Assembly (NCBI GenBank): GCA_039821145.1
Contig: JBCBOS010000016.1
Location: 1-64,000, forward strand
Source: JBCCSZ01 sp039821145
Lineage (GTDB): Bacteria; Bacteroidota; Bacteroidia; Chitinophagales; Saprospiraceae
Reading direction: 5' to 3'
Length of the DNA stretch: 64,000 nt
The translations under genes and the position numbers were made by a program. Positions 37,029 to 47,259 of this stretch are shown piece by piece. The notes below the pieces were generated by a model. The model was not told the DNA's origin. It searched no databases and saw nothing but the letters and a program-made list of their open reading frames with translations. Positions within the stretch are counted from its first letter, which is position 1. Every line of letters starts with the position of its first letter.

Positions 37029-37886
37029 CTATAGATTGTTGGTATTGAATGTATCTCCTTGAGACAAATCACCCGTTTGGACACCCCTGGCAAACCAGCG
37101 CATGCGTTGTTCGGAGGTGCCATGGGTAAAGGACTCAGGAACGACATATCCCCGAGACTTCATCTGAATGTGATCATCGCCTATGGCTTTGGCCGCATTC
37201 AATGCTTCTTCCAGGTCTCCTTCTTCCAGGAACTGTTTCATGCGCTGTCCATGATGGGCCCAGACACCAGCCAGAAAGTCGGCCTGTAGCTCCAGGCGAA
37301 CCGACAATTCATTGGCCAACTTTTTGGGTGCGCGACGTTGCTGAGAGGCGACATCTGTGGTGATTCCCAAGAGGTGCTGAACATGGTGTGCTACTTCGTG
37401 GGCCACGACATAGGCCATCGCAAAATCTCCGGGCGCCTCAAAGCGCTCTTTGAGCTGTCGGTAAAAGTCCAGGTCGATGTAAACGCTTTGATCGGCAGGA
37501 CAATAAAAGGGGCCAGTAGCTGCGCTGGCAAATCCACAGGCGGATTGGTCCTCACTGCTGAACAACACCAAGGTGGGCTCGACATAGCGGCGGCCCAGTT
37601 TTTCGCGAAACAACTTGTGCCAGACATCTTCGGTCTCTTTCAACACAACGGAGACAAACTGTGCCAGGGCTTCTTCCTCCTCATTTGGTACGTAGTTGGA
37701 TTGGGTTTGGGTAGGGGCAGGTTGTTGTACCTGATTCAACACTTGGGTGGGATCTTCGCCCATGAACAGGGCCAGTGCCAACAACAAGAGTGTGCCCAAT
37801 CCGATGCCTGCACCTGTTTGAACCCGGCGCTTGTTTCGCCTGCGGTCATCGACATTTTTACTGCCTTCTCTGCCTTGCCAACGCAT
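37029..37886 (-). CDS. ypfJ: Neutral zinc metallopeptidase (YpfJ/KPN_02809 family)
   Basis: A 285-residue membrane-anchored protein with N-terminal MRWQGREGSKNVDDRRR, the typical family start. One membrane helix follows (TLLLLALALFMG, about 32-43), then an outer domain with ACGFASAATGPFYCPADQSVYIDL and the zinc motif AHEVAHHVQ, plus ELQADFLAG with the third ligand and YVVPESFTHGTSEQRMRWF near the end. All expected metal ligands are present. Physiological substrate is unknown. Confidence 0.93.
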   Translation of the reverse strand: MRWQGREGSKNVDDRRRNKRRVQTGAGIGLGTLLLLALALFMGEDPTQVLNQVQQPAPTQTQSNYVPNEEEEALAQFVSVVLKETEDVWHKLFREKLGRRYVEPTLVLFSSEDQSACGFASAATGPFYCPADQSVYIDLDFYRQLKERFEAPGDFAMAYVVAHEVAHHVQHLLGITTDVASQQRRAPKKLANELSVRLELQADFLAGVWAHHGQRMKQFLEEGDLEEALNAAKAIGDDHIQMKSRGYVVPESFTHGTSEQRMRWFARGVQTGDLSQGDTFNTNNL

Positions 37887-38919
37887 AGTTTACTTGTTTT
37901 TTTGGATGAAGTTGGTGTCAGAACAAAACCATTGATGCTTTGTCCACAACGAAAATACACTTTTTAGCCTAACTCCAATTCATCCATACTTCAAAAAGTT
38001 TGACCTTTTCGCAGAAAAAAACTTACATTTGTTACAATCCAATTAGATGAGCAAGTAGTCAAATAACATTGTATGCCTTTGACTACGACCCAACCAACCA
38101 CTGAATAAGTATCTACCAGTACGTTAAGAATTGTTGTGCGATTGCCAACTTGTCTGTAAATGACTTTTTTGTCGTCGCACCTGTTTACTCTAGACAAGCG
38201 TTTCCCAGCTGTTGCATCAGCGATAGAATTCGCAAATCACGACCGTTGATCAAGTCTTGCCCATGGTGGCCAAAGCCTTGATTCCGTCACCAATTTTGTC
38301 TGGACACTGAGTGCAAATCAAAAATTTGACTATTTTCGTTTTGAGAAGAAGCGCGACTTTATTTTTGAACGAACCAACATCCATATAGCTGATGCAAATT
38401 CATCACGGCACGACAGTGCATGGCTGATCAAGAAAAATTTCCATCACCTCATTGTTGTATAAAGACATTCGCAGGGGGTCATACCAAATTAGTTTTAGTT
38501 TATCTTAGATTTTCAACACCTTTAACTAAGACCCCTTGTTTTTCTCTCCTCCATCCCCTTCCACTCAACATACATTCTGGCCATTGAAACTGGGAGCGAA
38601 TCACAGTGGCAGCACAGGGCGTCAGCAAATTTCACAAGACAAAAAAGCTGAGAAAATCACCCACTAATGATGTCGATGACGAGGCCATTTTTGAGAGCAT
38701 TTCCCAGGATCAAATGCATTGCAAATGAGGGATTTTCTTGCAATGCTCGGGCCAGATTTGTTTTTCTTTCTCGACTCTTTGGCTTGACACCCAGTGGTAT
38801 AGATGATGTACAAAATAAGTCAATTCGATTGGCAAGAAAAATGCCAACAAAGAACACTACAGAATACAACCAACTGATTTACAACCTCTTGCAATTCTCA
38901 AAACTTTTTCTACTGGTCA
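37887..38919. other. One-kilobase region with no supported gene
   Basis: AT-rich sequence with many stops in all frames. A hairpin AGGGGTC-type arm (38474-38480) and GACCCCT (38530-38536) is followed by TGTTTTTC, so one transcript may end near 38544. Short frames on both strands at 38657-38927 have no recognisable homology and overlap each other. Transfer or decay of a former gene is possible but not shown. Confidence 0.45.
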
Positions 38920-40509
38920 GTGTTTAATAGCATATTCATCAGCCCGAATACACCAAACTTACTTTCTTGTGTGAGAAATCTAATTGAAATAGCAAACATC
39001 GTCAGGGGCATCCGTGTCAAATCAACGGACTTGCTCACCGTCAACAAACGCAAGAAAACCAATCCACATCTTTTTTACGACAAGATACTTGAAGGAGCAT
39101 TTCGCAGCGATCTGGAGGCCGCACAGTTTTTTTTCAAGACCGATACCAATTCGTCGAGTTACAAAAATCTCAAACGCTCCCTGCGGCAAAAGCTCCTCAA
39201 CACCATCTTTTTCATTGAGCCCAGTACTGCCCAGAGCGATTATGAGCGGGCCTATTTGTATTGCTGCAAAAATATGTTTGCCGCCAAAATTTTGGTCTTT
39301 TTACACGCCCACAATTCTGGTTCTGATCTTTGCAAGAGAGTCTTTGCCAAGGCGACAGAATTTGAGCTGACCGAGTTCATCATCGAATCGAGTCGGTACC
39401 TGCGTCTGCACATGGGTACGCGATTTGGCAATCGAGAAAAGTTTGAGGAATTCAACGAATTGTATCGAACCTACACCAAGGTCCGGGCAGCAGAACATTT
39501 GGCGGAAGAATACTACATCCGACTCATCCTCCCCAAAGTCCATCGCAAGTCGACTGATGATGACACCCAATCCCAGGCAGAAGAATTCTACCGGGAGTTG
39601 CGCCCTTTGATGGAACAATACGGTTCGCCATTTCTGCATTTCATTGGACGCTACTTGCAAGTCATTGCCTTGATGAGTGTCAACAATTACGAAGAGACCA
39701 TAGAGGTGTGCGAGCAAGCCATTCAGTTTTTTGACAGCAAGCCCTACAGCTACAAGACACCACTCCGGGTATTTTTGCACAACCAATTGGTGTGTTATAC
39801 CCAGCTCAAAGAATACGAAAAAGGGAAAAAGGTGGTGGAAAAAAGCAACCTCATGGTACGGGCAGGCACCTACAGTTGGTTTCAAAACAACGAACTCAAC
39901 CTCATCCTGGCCTTGCATTCGTGCAACTACCAAGAGTCCATTGTCATCCTCGAACATTCGATCAACCACCGCAAATTCAAAAGCATGCCCTTGGTGGTTC
40001 GCGAACAATGGCTCATCTACGAAGCCTACGTCTATTTCCTGGTGACCATTGGCAAAATTCAGATTCCCGACGACCGCAAGCGACGCTTCAAACTCGGCAA
40101 ATTCCTCAACAGCATCCCCACCTATTCCAAAGACAAACGCGGGCTCAACATCCCCATTCTGATCATCCAAATTTTGTTGATGATCGTGAAAAAAGACTAC
40201 GAGAGGTCCATTGACCGGATCGATGCCATTGAAAAATATTGTTCGCGCTATCTGACAGACAAAAGCAATCTGCGAAGCAACTGTTTCATCAAAATGTTGT
40301 TGCAGATTCCGATTTCTGGTTTTCACAAAGCAGGTGTCGAAAGGCGTACCAACAAGTACTTCCAACGCCTCTTGGGCACCCCACTCAACATCAGTCAACA
40401 GCCCCATGAAGTGGAAATCATCCCCTACGAAGATTTGTGGGAATTCGTGATGGAATCTTTGGAAACAAAATACTACCGACAGCGCGGCAGTGCGAGCAGA
40501 ATCGCCTAA
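38920..40509 (+). CDS. Helical-repeat protein of unknown function
   Basis: Up to 529 residues, all helical, cytoplasmic. TPR-like helix pairs are clear in the middle (LQVIALMSVNNYEETIEVCEQ, LVCYTQLKEYEKGKKVVEKS, LALHSCNYQESIVILEHS). The overall look recalls the helical-repeat proteins at 28910, 57940 and 60810, but identity is low. The start is unsure: an ATG at 38920 gives an unusual N-terminus, and a TTG at 39031 would begin LLTVNKRKKTNPHLFYDK, which looks better. It overlaps the end of the convergent CHAT gene of locus 2 by 4 bp. Function unknown. Confidence 0.65.
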   Translation: MFNSIFISPNTPNLLSCVRNLIEIANIVRGIRVKSTDLLTVNKRKKTNPHLFYDKILEGAFRSDLEAAQFFFKTDTNSSSYKNLKRSLRQKLLNTIFFIEPSTAQSDYERAYLYCCKNMFAAKILVFLHAHNSGSDLCKRVFAKATEFELTEFIIESSRYLRLHMGTRFGNREKFEEFNELYRTYTKVRAAEHLAEEYYIRLILPKVHRKSTDDDTQSQAEEFYRELRPLMEQYGSPFLHFIGRYLQVIALMSVNNYEETIEVCEQAIQFFDSKPYSYKTPLRVFLHNQLVCYTQLKEYEKGKKVVEKSNLMVRAGTYSWFQNNELNLILALHSCNYQESIVILEHSINHRKFKSMPLVVREQWLIYEAYVYFLVTIGKIQIPDDRKRRFKLGKFLNSIPTYSKDKRGLNIPILIIQILLMIVKKDYERSIDRIDAIEKYCSRYLTDKSNLRSNCFIKMLLQIPISGFHKAGVERRTNKYFQRLLGTPLNISQQPHEVEIIPYEDLWEFVMESLETKYYRQRGSASRIA

Positions 40510-43421
40510 GCAGCACCGCCCCTGCGCCGCAGGAACAAAAACAGTCCCAACAACAGCACCCCTCCTGCCAACCACCACAAAAGCTGGGAAGTCCCCTTGG
40601 ACAAGGCCACAGCACTCCCCGACTGCACAAAGGCACCCCAATAATACGGATGGCTGCCCACCTTATCGGCTTGAGCAAGGTATTGCAAGGTAGCCTCTCG
40701 AAGTGCCTGGTCCTTCCCGAGATCGTTGGACAGGCTTGTGTAAAAATACTTCATCACATCAGAGGTTGCACAATCGTCGACCGACCACAAACTCACCAGT
40801 GTACTCGCACAGCCCGCCAGCAAAAAACTGCGGGACAAGCTCATGACTCCCTCGCCCTTGATCAGTCGGCCGGAGCCTGTATTGCAAGCACTCAGCACGG
40901 CCAGGTCGGCCTTTAGGTCCATGCCCTGTAGCTCCTGACTTGTGATGTATCCGTTGGAAAAATGGATGCGACTCTGATCAATGTTTTCCTCATCGGCGCA
41001 GGCATGGGTGGCCAGGTGGAGGATGCGGCCTTGCGGGGCCACCAATTGAAAGGCCTCCTTGTTGGCATTTTCTGCCAAAACCGCTTGGCCACCATACAAC
41101 TGGTGGATGTAATCGACCTCTTGCCGATTGCAGACCAGGTCGTACAATTCTCCATCGAAACAACTCCGGCTGGCCATGCGGCCACCAGCAGCTTGCTTCC
41201 CAAATACGGGTGCAAAGCCCACAAAGTCGTCCGCTCCTGAGTCGAGTATCTGATTTTGCGTATACGACAACAAGGTCAGCGAATAATTGTAAGAAATGGC
41301 AAAATCTTCCAGCAAATAATCGAAGGTGCTGAGGCGGTAATTGCCCGGATTCTCTGACAATTGCGTCCGGATCAGCAGGCCAAATGGAAGAAGGGAAAGA
41401 TAGTTGTCAGGCACCAGTACCAGGCGATCCACAGATTCGGGCACGGCCGACAAGGCTGGTTGCAGCAACTGTTGGTACAGGCCCGCCGAAAGCTCGTTGA
41501 AGCGACCACATTCTGCCAGGAAACTTTTCTCTTCGGGTATTTGCCCAACGATGCCTCGCAGCTCGCGGATGGCCTCTTCCTGCACTTTGCCCCGATCCAG
41601 TGGATAGACCTTGAAATCCGTTCGACTGACGTAAAATAGGTAGCTGTTTTGTTGTCCGATGAAGTATTCGAGGATGGCCGTCCGATCGTCCAGCAGTTGG
41701 GTGCGAATGTCGGCCAGTCCGATTGTTTGGATGTCGTATTTGAGTTTGTGGTAAAGAGGATATTTTTGTTCAAACTCAGCGATGAGTTCGTCGTATGATG
41801 TTCGGAAATCAAACAGCGCCGTTTCCCATTCTTTGAGTTTTTTGGCGTTGGCTTTTTCTTTCTTTTGCTTCTCTCTGTTGATTTGTTTTTCGTAAAAAGC
41901 GATGTCCAGGCGCAGCAAACGTTCCTGCTCCAAGTCCTCCTCGCTGATCTGTGCCCCTTGCAGAGCATCCCCTTGCTGCAGCGACTCCAATAGGACCATG
42001 GCTTTGTTGCGCTCTGTGTAGGTGAGGGCTTGCTCCAGGTAGTTTTGGTCTCCAGTGAGTTCCCCTAGTTCGATGGCGGTTCGAACGGCTCCTTCGTGGA
42101 TGTCTAGGCTGAGTTCGGCTAGTAGGAGTTTGGATTTGCTCTTCAAAAAACTCTGGCGCAAGTCCTGAATCAACTGGGCTGCCTGACCAAAATGTTTAAA
42201 AGACTGCTTCAGGAATTCAACGCCTTCGTCGTTTTTGTATTTTTGCCAATAAGCATCTGCTTTCCCTTTGAGAATTTCAACCCCTTCTTTTTTGGAAAAC
42301 ATCTGCTCACTAGCGGGTATACTGGTAAGAGTAGAATCGGCAAAGTCGAATGTCAGCTTAATGAGCGCCTTTTGGTAGTATGCCAGGGCTTTGTCGGCCT
42401 GTTTGGTTTGCAGGAGAGCATCGGCTGCCCGGCGGTGGGCAGCTGCTTTGATGGGGTGTTTTTCGTAGGCAGCATAATTTTGTTCTGCCAATGCAATGCC
42501 TTTTTCATAGACATCGAGAGCTTCGGCATATTGCTTGCGTTGCAGGTACACTTCGCCCAGTATCTCGTAGCTTTGAATTTTTCGAAAAGCCTTTGGCTTG
42601 GTTTGCAATGCGAGGGCCTGTTGGATGTAGTACAGGGCGCTGTCGGTTTGTTGTTCTTCGATGAAGATTTTGGACATGCCTTGGTTGACATAGATTTTGC
42701 CCCGGAGGGTGTAGGTATTTTCAGGATAAGAGGTAGAAGAAACAATGTCAATGAATTGATGGTAGATTTTTTTGGCCCGATCGTATTCTTTCTTGTCGCG
42801 ATAGGTATGGCCAAGCTGTGACAATGCATATACCGTCAGATAGTGATCTTCTCCATTTCCTGGCACTTCCAAATACAATTGATAGGTGCGTTTGGTGTAT
42901 GCAATGGCTTGCTGGAAGTCTCCTTTTTCGCGAAACAGAGAGCCAATGTTCTGCACGGTAGTGGCCCGGTCCACAATGGCGGACTGGTTTTTTTCATGTA
43001 GTTCCAGAGCCTTTTGGTAATTGCTGAGTGCCTGCTTGTAATCTCCCTTCATCTTGGAGACCATCCCGTAGTTTCCGATGGCGATTCGGTAGGCTGAGCT
43101 TTCTGCATCCAGTTGTTTTTCGCCAATCCTGACTGCCTCCGCACAAGTATTTTGAAACCCAATGTAATCTCGTTTTCGGTAGTAATGGTTTGTGCGATAA
43201 TTGTAACACATCACAATGCCTTCCCAATCTTGAGTCTGCTCTTGTAATTCCAACAGCAGATTCTGGTAATGTAGGAAGCTGTCTGTGCTTCCCCGAAAGA
43301 ATCCTTTGTACTTGTTGGTGTACAGTTCTTTGAGAGAATCGGTTGATGAGGTTTGAGCTTGTAGACCTGTTGTGAGAGCAAGCCAGCAGCAAAATAGGAA
43401 TAGGCGGCGAAGCTGGATCAT
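40506..43421 (-). CDS. Exported TPR-CHAT caspase-like protein with C-terminal membrane anchor (locus 2)
   Basis: A 971-residue homologue of the protein at 23392. The signal peptide is MIQLRRLFLFCCWLALTTGL, ending QAQ. TPR repeats follow (IGNYGMVSKMKGDYKQALSN, QALALQTKPKAFRKIQSYEI), then a charged coiled coil around 500-590. The CHAT domain has His806 in LHLATHACADEE and Cys846 in LSACNTGSG, the same 40-residue spacing as in locus 1. A membrane helix (LLWWLAGGVLLLGLFLFL) and RRRGGAA end it. It is the last gene of a seven-gene row that begins with six exported six-cysteine proteins. Predicted periplasmic, anchored in the inner membrane. Confidence 0.92.
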   Translation of the reverse strand: MIQLRRLFLFCCWLALTTGLQAQTSSTDSLKELYTNKYKGFFRGSTDSFLHYQNLLLELQEQTQDWEGIVMCYNYRTNHYYRKRDYIGFQNTCAEAVRIGEKQLDAESSAYRIAIGNYGMVSKMKGDYKQALSNYQKALELHEKNQSAIVDRATTVQNIGSLFREKGDFQQAIAYTKRTYQLYLEVPGNGEDHYLTVYALSQLGHTYRDKKEYDRAKKIYHQFIDIVSSTSYPENTYTLRGKIYVNQGMSKIFIEEQQTDSALYYIQQALALQTKPKAFRKIQSYEILGEVYLQRKQYAEALDVYEKGIALAEQNYAAYEKHPIKAAAHRRAADALLQTKQADKALAYYQKALIKLTFDFADSTLTSIPASEQMFSKKEGVEILKGKADAYWQKYKNDEGVEFLKQSFKHFGQAAQLIQDLRQSFLKSKSKLLLAELSLDIHEGAVRTAIELGELTGDQNYLEQALTYTERNKAMVLLESLQQGDALQGAQISEEDLEQERLLRLDIAFYEKQINREKQKKEKANAKKLKEWETALFDFRTSYDELIAEFEQKYPLYHKLKYDIQTIGLADIRTQLLDDRTAILEYFIGQQNSYLFYVSRTDFKVYPLDRGKVQEEAIRELRGIVGQIPEEKSFLAECGRFNELSAGLYQQLLQPALSAVPESVDRLVLVPDNYLSLLPFGLLIRTQLSENPGNYRLSTFDYLLEDFAISYNYSLTLLSYTQNQILDSGADDFVGFAPVFGKQAAGGRMASRSCFDGELYDLVCNRQEVDYIHQLYGGQAVLAENANKEAFQLVAPQGRILHLATHACADEENIDQSRIHFSNGYITSQELQGMDLKADLAVLSACNTGSGRLIKGEGVMSLSRSFLLAGCASTLVSLWSVDDCATSDVMKYFYTSLSNDLGKDQALREATLQYLAQADKVGSHPYYWGAFVQSGSAVALSKGTSQLLWWLAGGVLLLGLFLFLRRRGGAA

Positions 43422-43499
43422 AGAGTAAAGATGAGATGGAGGAAAGGCAGTCATTGCCCTCACAAGATAGAAACTAATGGGACAATGACTGCTATTGGC

Positions 43500-44429
43500 T
43501 TAGTTCGTTTTTACAACTTTCAACGTTTTTGACTGATCGCCGTCGCGAACCTGGACAAAGTACATGCCCTTGGTCCATTGACGGGTATTGATGTGGTGAT
43601 GGCTGGCTGTGGCGGCACCAAGCTGGGCCGAGTACAGTTCCTTCCCACTGGCATCGAGGATGCGGATGTCGAGGGTACTGCCCGTAGCAGATGAGGGCAA
43701 GGCCAGTGTCAATTCAGAATCGAAAGGATTGGGCGTTATCAACAACTTTGCAAGCTGGTCTTGCTGATCGGTCCCACTTGCTCTGTCCTTGGGAAATTCG
43801 TCGACTGTTCGACAAGCCTTACAGGTGATGTCCTGCATTCCTGAGAAGCTACTATTGGCTACGTTGTTGTTCATAAACATGAAACAGCCTGGAAAGGTAA
43901 ATGCTTGGCAAGTAAAAATGCCGGTGATGCCAAGGTAGCTGCCTACTGGATAAGGATTGCCTGATGTAGTTTGCAGATTCAGCGTGTAGGGCATTGATCC
44001 TTCTTCCTCATCGATGGCGATGCAAAACGGCATTGCGTCAATGACGATGGGGCGAGAAGATTTGAAAAGAGGAACGCCACTTTTGCTGAATTTTTCAAAC
44101 TTAAATTGACTGAATACAAACGTTCCTGTATGTCCTCCCAGATTGTATGCAACGTGTATAGGTGGTACACCTAAAGGAAGGTTGTAGATCACTTCATGTT
44201 GTGGATAAGAACTCAAATTGGCTACCCGCAAGGTAACATTGAATTTGATTTGGCAAGGATTGTCGCCAGAGCCTCCTTCTTCGAAGTCCATGACGATGGC
44301 ATCATTGGCATCACCTCCGCCACCTCCAACATTGGAGTCGAATTTTCCTGGCTGTGCCTGTAGGGAAAAACCCATCAGGAGGCAAAGAAAGAGAAAAAAG
44401 TTTTGAAATTGATTTGTCCTGATTTCCAT
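43500..44429 (-). CDS. T9SS type A six-cysteine protein, tandem copy 1 (CHAT-proximal)
   Basis: A 309-residue protein with signal peptide to about 26 (FSLQAQ). The row's hallmark NDAIVMDFEEGG is at 42-53 and the first conserved Cys at 59. The core domain contains VTLRVANL, YNLPLGVPPIHVAYNLGG, PFC, IFTCQAFTFPGC and a CKAC pair. A linker rich in charged residues precedes the sorting domain (ITPNPFDSELTLALP, LDIRILDASGKELYSAQ, KGMYFVQVRDG). It is transcribed last of the six, 78 nt before the CHAT start. Export through T9SS to the surface is expected. The core domain is not one I recognise. Confidence 0.85.
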   Translation of the reverse strand: MEIRTNQFQNFFLFLCLLMGFSLQAQPGKFDSNVGGGGGDANDAIVMDFEEGGSGDNPCQIKFNVTLRVANLSSYPQHEVIYNLPLGVPPIHVAYNLGGHTGTFVFSQFKFEKFSKSGVPLFKSSRPIVIDAMPFCIAIDEEEGSMPYTLNLQTTSGNPYPVGSYLGITGIFTCQAFTFPGCFMFMNNNVANSSFSGMQDITCKACRTVDEFPKDRASGTDQQDQLAKLLITPNPFDSELTLALPSSATGSTLDIRILDASGKELYSAQLGAATASHHHINTRQWTKGMYFVQVRDGDQSKTLKVVKTN

Positions 44430-44441
44430 AATAACTGATGT

Positions 44442-45368
44442 TTATATCTTCACGAGTTTAAAAATTTTCGCAGTGTGTCCCATTTGCAATTGACAGAAGT
44501 AGATTCCTTCACTCCAATGTTCTGTCTGTAGGTAATAGGTCGAATTGGCGTCTGTCCCCAACTGGGCTGCATGCAATTGCTTGCCACTGGCATCAAAAAT
44601 GCGCAACTCCAATTCACTGTCTCTATTTTCGGGAAGCAGTAAAGTCAATTCAGACGTGAAGGGATTGGGGCTTGCAAGTATGCGCAGGTTTTTCTGCTCT
44701 TGGTCGCTGGCTCTTTCATCTCCCTTCCCGGTGGGCGTCTGATGTGAATTCAAGCAAGTAGAACAACCCTGAATCAAAGAACCCGTGTAGTGGGTATTGT
44801 CATCATTGCTGCCCTTGCGTGTCGTACAAGTGGGGAATGTAAAGGCCTCACAAGTAAAAATGTCACCAACATCTGTGTGACTGTCCACAGGATAGGGATT
44901 GCCAGCTGCTGTTTCCAGATCGTATGTGTAGTTGATCCTGCTGTCGTTGCTGGCACTGCTTTGGCAATAGGACAGTACGTCAAAGTCAATGGTAACAATT
45001 GATCGGAAAATGTACACACCATTCCTTGTCATACCCAGGTAGGTGAAGTCTTCAAATTTCTGTCTACCTGTCACACCGTCCAAATCGTAGGAGAGGTAAA
45101 GATCAAATACCCCTGTCGGTAGGTTGTAGATGGTTCCCTCTTCTGGATTGGAATCCAGGTTGGCCACATCCAATGTCACTCTGATTCTTCTCTTACAAGG
45201 ATCGCCACCAGGTCCTCCTTCTTCAAAATCCATAACGATGGCATCGTTGGCATCGCCTCCGTTGCTTTGGGGGTCATCCCCATCTCGTTGCTGCGCTTCA
45301 AGAGAAAACCCCATCAGCAAACAACACAAGAAAAATAAAATCTTTCGTTCAAGTACTCTGATTTCCAT
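44442..45368 (-). CDS. T9SS type A six-cysteine protein, tandem copy 2
   Basis: A 308-residue paralogue with signal peptide ending SLEAQ and the same acidic motif. The core differs strongly from copy 1 except at VTLDVANL, YNLPTGVFDLYLSYDLDG, SYC, IFTCEAFTFPTC and GCSTC. The sorting domain reads ASPNPFTSELTLLLP and LELRIFDASGKQLHAAQ. The gap to copy 1 is 12 nt, so the two are surely co-transcribed. Confidence 0.85.
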   Translation of the reverse strand: MEIRVLERKILFFLCCLLMGFSLEAQQRDGDDPQSNGGDANDAIVMDFEEGGPGGDPCKRRIRVTLDVANLDSNPEEGTIYNLPTGVFDLYLSYDLDGVTGRQKFEDFTYLGMTRNGVYIFRSIVTIDFDVLSYCQSSASNDSRINYTYDLETAAGNPYPVDSHTDVGDIFTCEAFTFPTCTTRKGSNDDNTHYTGSLIQGCSTCLNSHQTPTGKGDERASDQEQKNLRILASPNPFTSELTLLLPENRDSELELRIFDASGKQLHAAQLGTDANSTYYLQTEHWSEGIYFCQLQMGHTAKIFKLVKI

Positions 45369-45380
45369 AACCGTTGCGAT

Positions 45381-46298
45381 TTATAACTTGATCACTTTAA
45401 ATGTCTTCATTTCGCTGCCAGAATGAATCTGACAAAAGTACAATCCATCCGCCCACTGGCTCGCGTCAATGTAGTGACTGGAAGAAGCGTCGACTCCTAT
45501 TTTGTTCGCATAGACTTGTTGGCCGCTGGCATCGATCATGCGAATGTCCAATTCACTGCTCCGCTGGGAAGACAACTGTATCAGCAACTGTGCATCAAAC
45601 GGATTGGGGCTGATGAGTGTCTCAAGGCTTTGCTGGCTACTCAGCTCCGAACTGCGTTCTCGTCCTTCTCCTTCAGGGTCTGACCCAAAGGGAGTCGTTC
45701 CACAAGATTCATTGATTACCCCATCTACATTGACATTTTCCGAATTGCTGACATGGCTTCCTTCGCAGCCCGGGAAGGAAAAGTTCCTACAAGGAAATAT
45801 CTCGTTGGGGCCAAAATATTGGTTGACAGGGTATTCATCCCCACTGACGGTTTGCATTTGCAGAGAGTAAGGCAGGCCAGTGGCTCCTTCGTTTTGTCTG
45901 CAAAACTCCGCCCAATCGACGAATACGGTTCTGGAGCTTTTGTAAATTGGAGTTCCCGAACCGTAGTGACTGAGGCTGAAAGAAGAAAATTCTACCCGTC
46001 CTGTCGTCACGCCGCCATAGTCATAGGCGATGTAAATGGCCTCTGCTCCTGAAGGCAAAATGTATTGTGATCCGTTGTAATCTAAGTTGGCTGCATACAC
46101 AGTTATTCTGAATGGAACATCCGATCTGGGGACGGTAGGTCCTCCTTTTTCGAAATCCATGACAATGGCATCGTTGGCATCTCCCCCATTGCCTTCGTGA
46201 CCGGCTGTCGCTCCATTGCTCTGTGCACAGAGAGAGGAGCCCAATAAAAGAAGGAGAACAACAAAAGCATTTGCTAGGTTAAAAATTCTGTTTTTCAT
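45381..46298 (-). CDS. T9SS type A exported protein, tandem copy 3 (lacks two cysteines)
   Basis: A 305-residue paralogue. The acidic motif reads NDAIVMDFEKGG. It lacks the first conserved Cys (the segment is PTVPRSDVPFRITVYAANL) and also the second Cys of the C..C pair (ESCGTTPFG). It keeps EFC, IFPC and FPGC. The paired loss suggests that these two Cys form a disulfide in the other copies. Sorting domain: ISPNPFDAQLLIQLS, LDIRMIDASGQQVYANK, DGLYFCQIHSG. Gap to copy 2 is 12 nt. Confidence 0.85.
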   Translation of the reverse strand: MKNRIFNLANAFVVLLLLLGSSLCAQSNGATAGHEGNGGDANDAIVMDFEKGGPTVPRSDVPFRITVYAANLDYNGSQYILPSGAEAIYIAYDYGGVTTGRVEFSSFSLSHYGSGTPIYKSSRTVFVDWAEFCRQNEGATGLPYSLQMQTVSGDEYPVNQYFGPNEIFPCRNFSFPGCEGSHVSNSENVNVDGVINESCGTTPFGSDPEGEGRERSSELSSQQSLETLISPNPFDAQLLIQLSSQRSSELDIRMIDASGQQVYANKIGVDASSSHYIDASQWADGLYFCQIHSGSEMKTFKVIKL

Positions 46299-46315
46299 AA
46301 CTTATTTGTTTAGTA

Positions 46316-47239
46316 TTATTGTGATTTGATCAATTTGTGTGTTTTGACAGCGTCGCCACTGTCAACTTGAAAAAAGTACAATCCCTTACCCCATTGACTT
46401 GCATTTATGGTGTAATTGTCGGCAGCATCCGGAGCAACCTGAGCAGCATGGACTTGCTTTCCACTGACGTCCAAAACGCGAAGGCTCAGTGTGTGAACTC
46501 TTTGGGAAGTCAACTGTACGGATAGTTGTGTCTGGAAAGGGTTGGGAGAAAATTGTAGCTGGATTTCCTGGGCTTCTTGCACGTTGGAAGAGCTTCGGTG
46601 ATCGATGATCCCAGGATGGTCAATGCACAGCCCACAGTCTACGCCAAAACGACGATTGAACACAATGTTGTCTGAATTGGTCCTGTCTCTTTGTCTACTA
46701 CAAGTTGGAAAGTTGAATGCATCGCAGCTAAAAATATCGCGCAAGCCAGTATTGTCATCCACCGGATAGGGGGAACCATCGGATGTCTGTAGTCTGATGG
46801 TACAATTCATCCTTGATATGGCACCAGCGCAAAGCCCTCCATAATCTATGGTCTGCCTCATCTGTGCTTCAAAAATGGGAATGCCTCTTCGATACTCTCC
46901 CTTGAAGATAAATGAGTGGACCTGACTGGTTGATAAGAGCAGGCCTTGTACGTCAACGGCAAAATAGAGGCTTGGAACTGAGGACGGCAAGGAGTAGGAT
47001 TGTCCTATGACGGGGGAGGAAGCCAAGTTGGCGACCTTTACACTCAATACTAGATCGGTCAAACAGTATGGATCAAAACGGCCACCTTTTTCAAAATCCA
47101 TGACAATGGCATCATTGGCATCCCCAATTGCTCCATCGTCCCCATCTCTGTGGATCAACTGAGCCTGAAGGGAAGAGCCAAACAACAACAATCCCCACAG
47201 CAGGCACACACTTGCCCACCTAATAGATCTGATTCTCAT
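46316..47239 (-). CDS. T9SS type A six-cysteine protein, tandem copy 4
   Basis: A 307-residue paralogue with signal SVCLLWGLLLFGSSLQAQ, nearly identical to copies 5 and 6. All six Cys are present plus one extra (SRMNC). The sorting domain (LSLRVLDVSGKQVHAAQVA, GLYFFQVDSG, THKLIKSQ) is almost the same as in copy 5 at DNA level, while the core differs. Gap to copy 3 is 17 nt. Confidence 0.85.
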   Translation of the reverse strand: MRIRSIRWASVCLLWGLLLFGSSLQAQLIHRDGDDGAIGDANDAIVMDFEKGGRFDPYCLTDLVLSVKVANLASSPVIGQSYSLPSSVPSLYFAVDVQGLLLSTSQVHSFIFKGEYRRGIPIFEAQMRQTIDYGGLCAGAISRMNCTIRLQTSDGSPYPVDDNTGLRDIFSCDAFNFPTCSRQRDRTNSDNIVFNRRFGVDCGLCIDHPGIIDHRSSSNVQEAQEIQLQFSPNPFQTQLSVQLTSQRVHTLSLRVLDVSGKQVHAAQVAPDAADNYTINASQWGKGLYFFQVDSGDAVKTHKLIKSQ

Positions 47240-47259
47240 AATTCAATTGTTTAGTGTTG

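Noticed and set aside
38657..38927. Overlapping short frames on both strands in the gene-poor kilobase
   Set aside because: No recognisable motif, mutually overlapping, and no promoter or terminator to support either.
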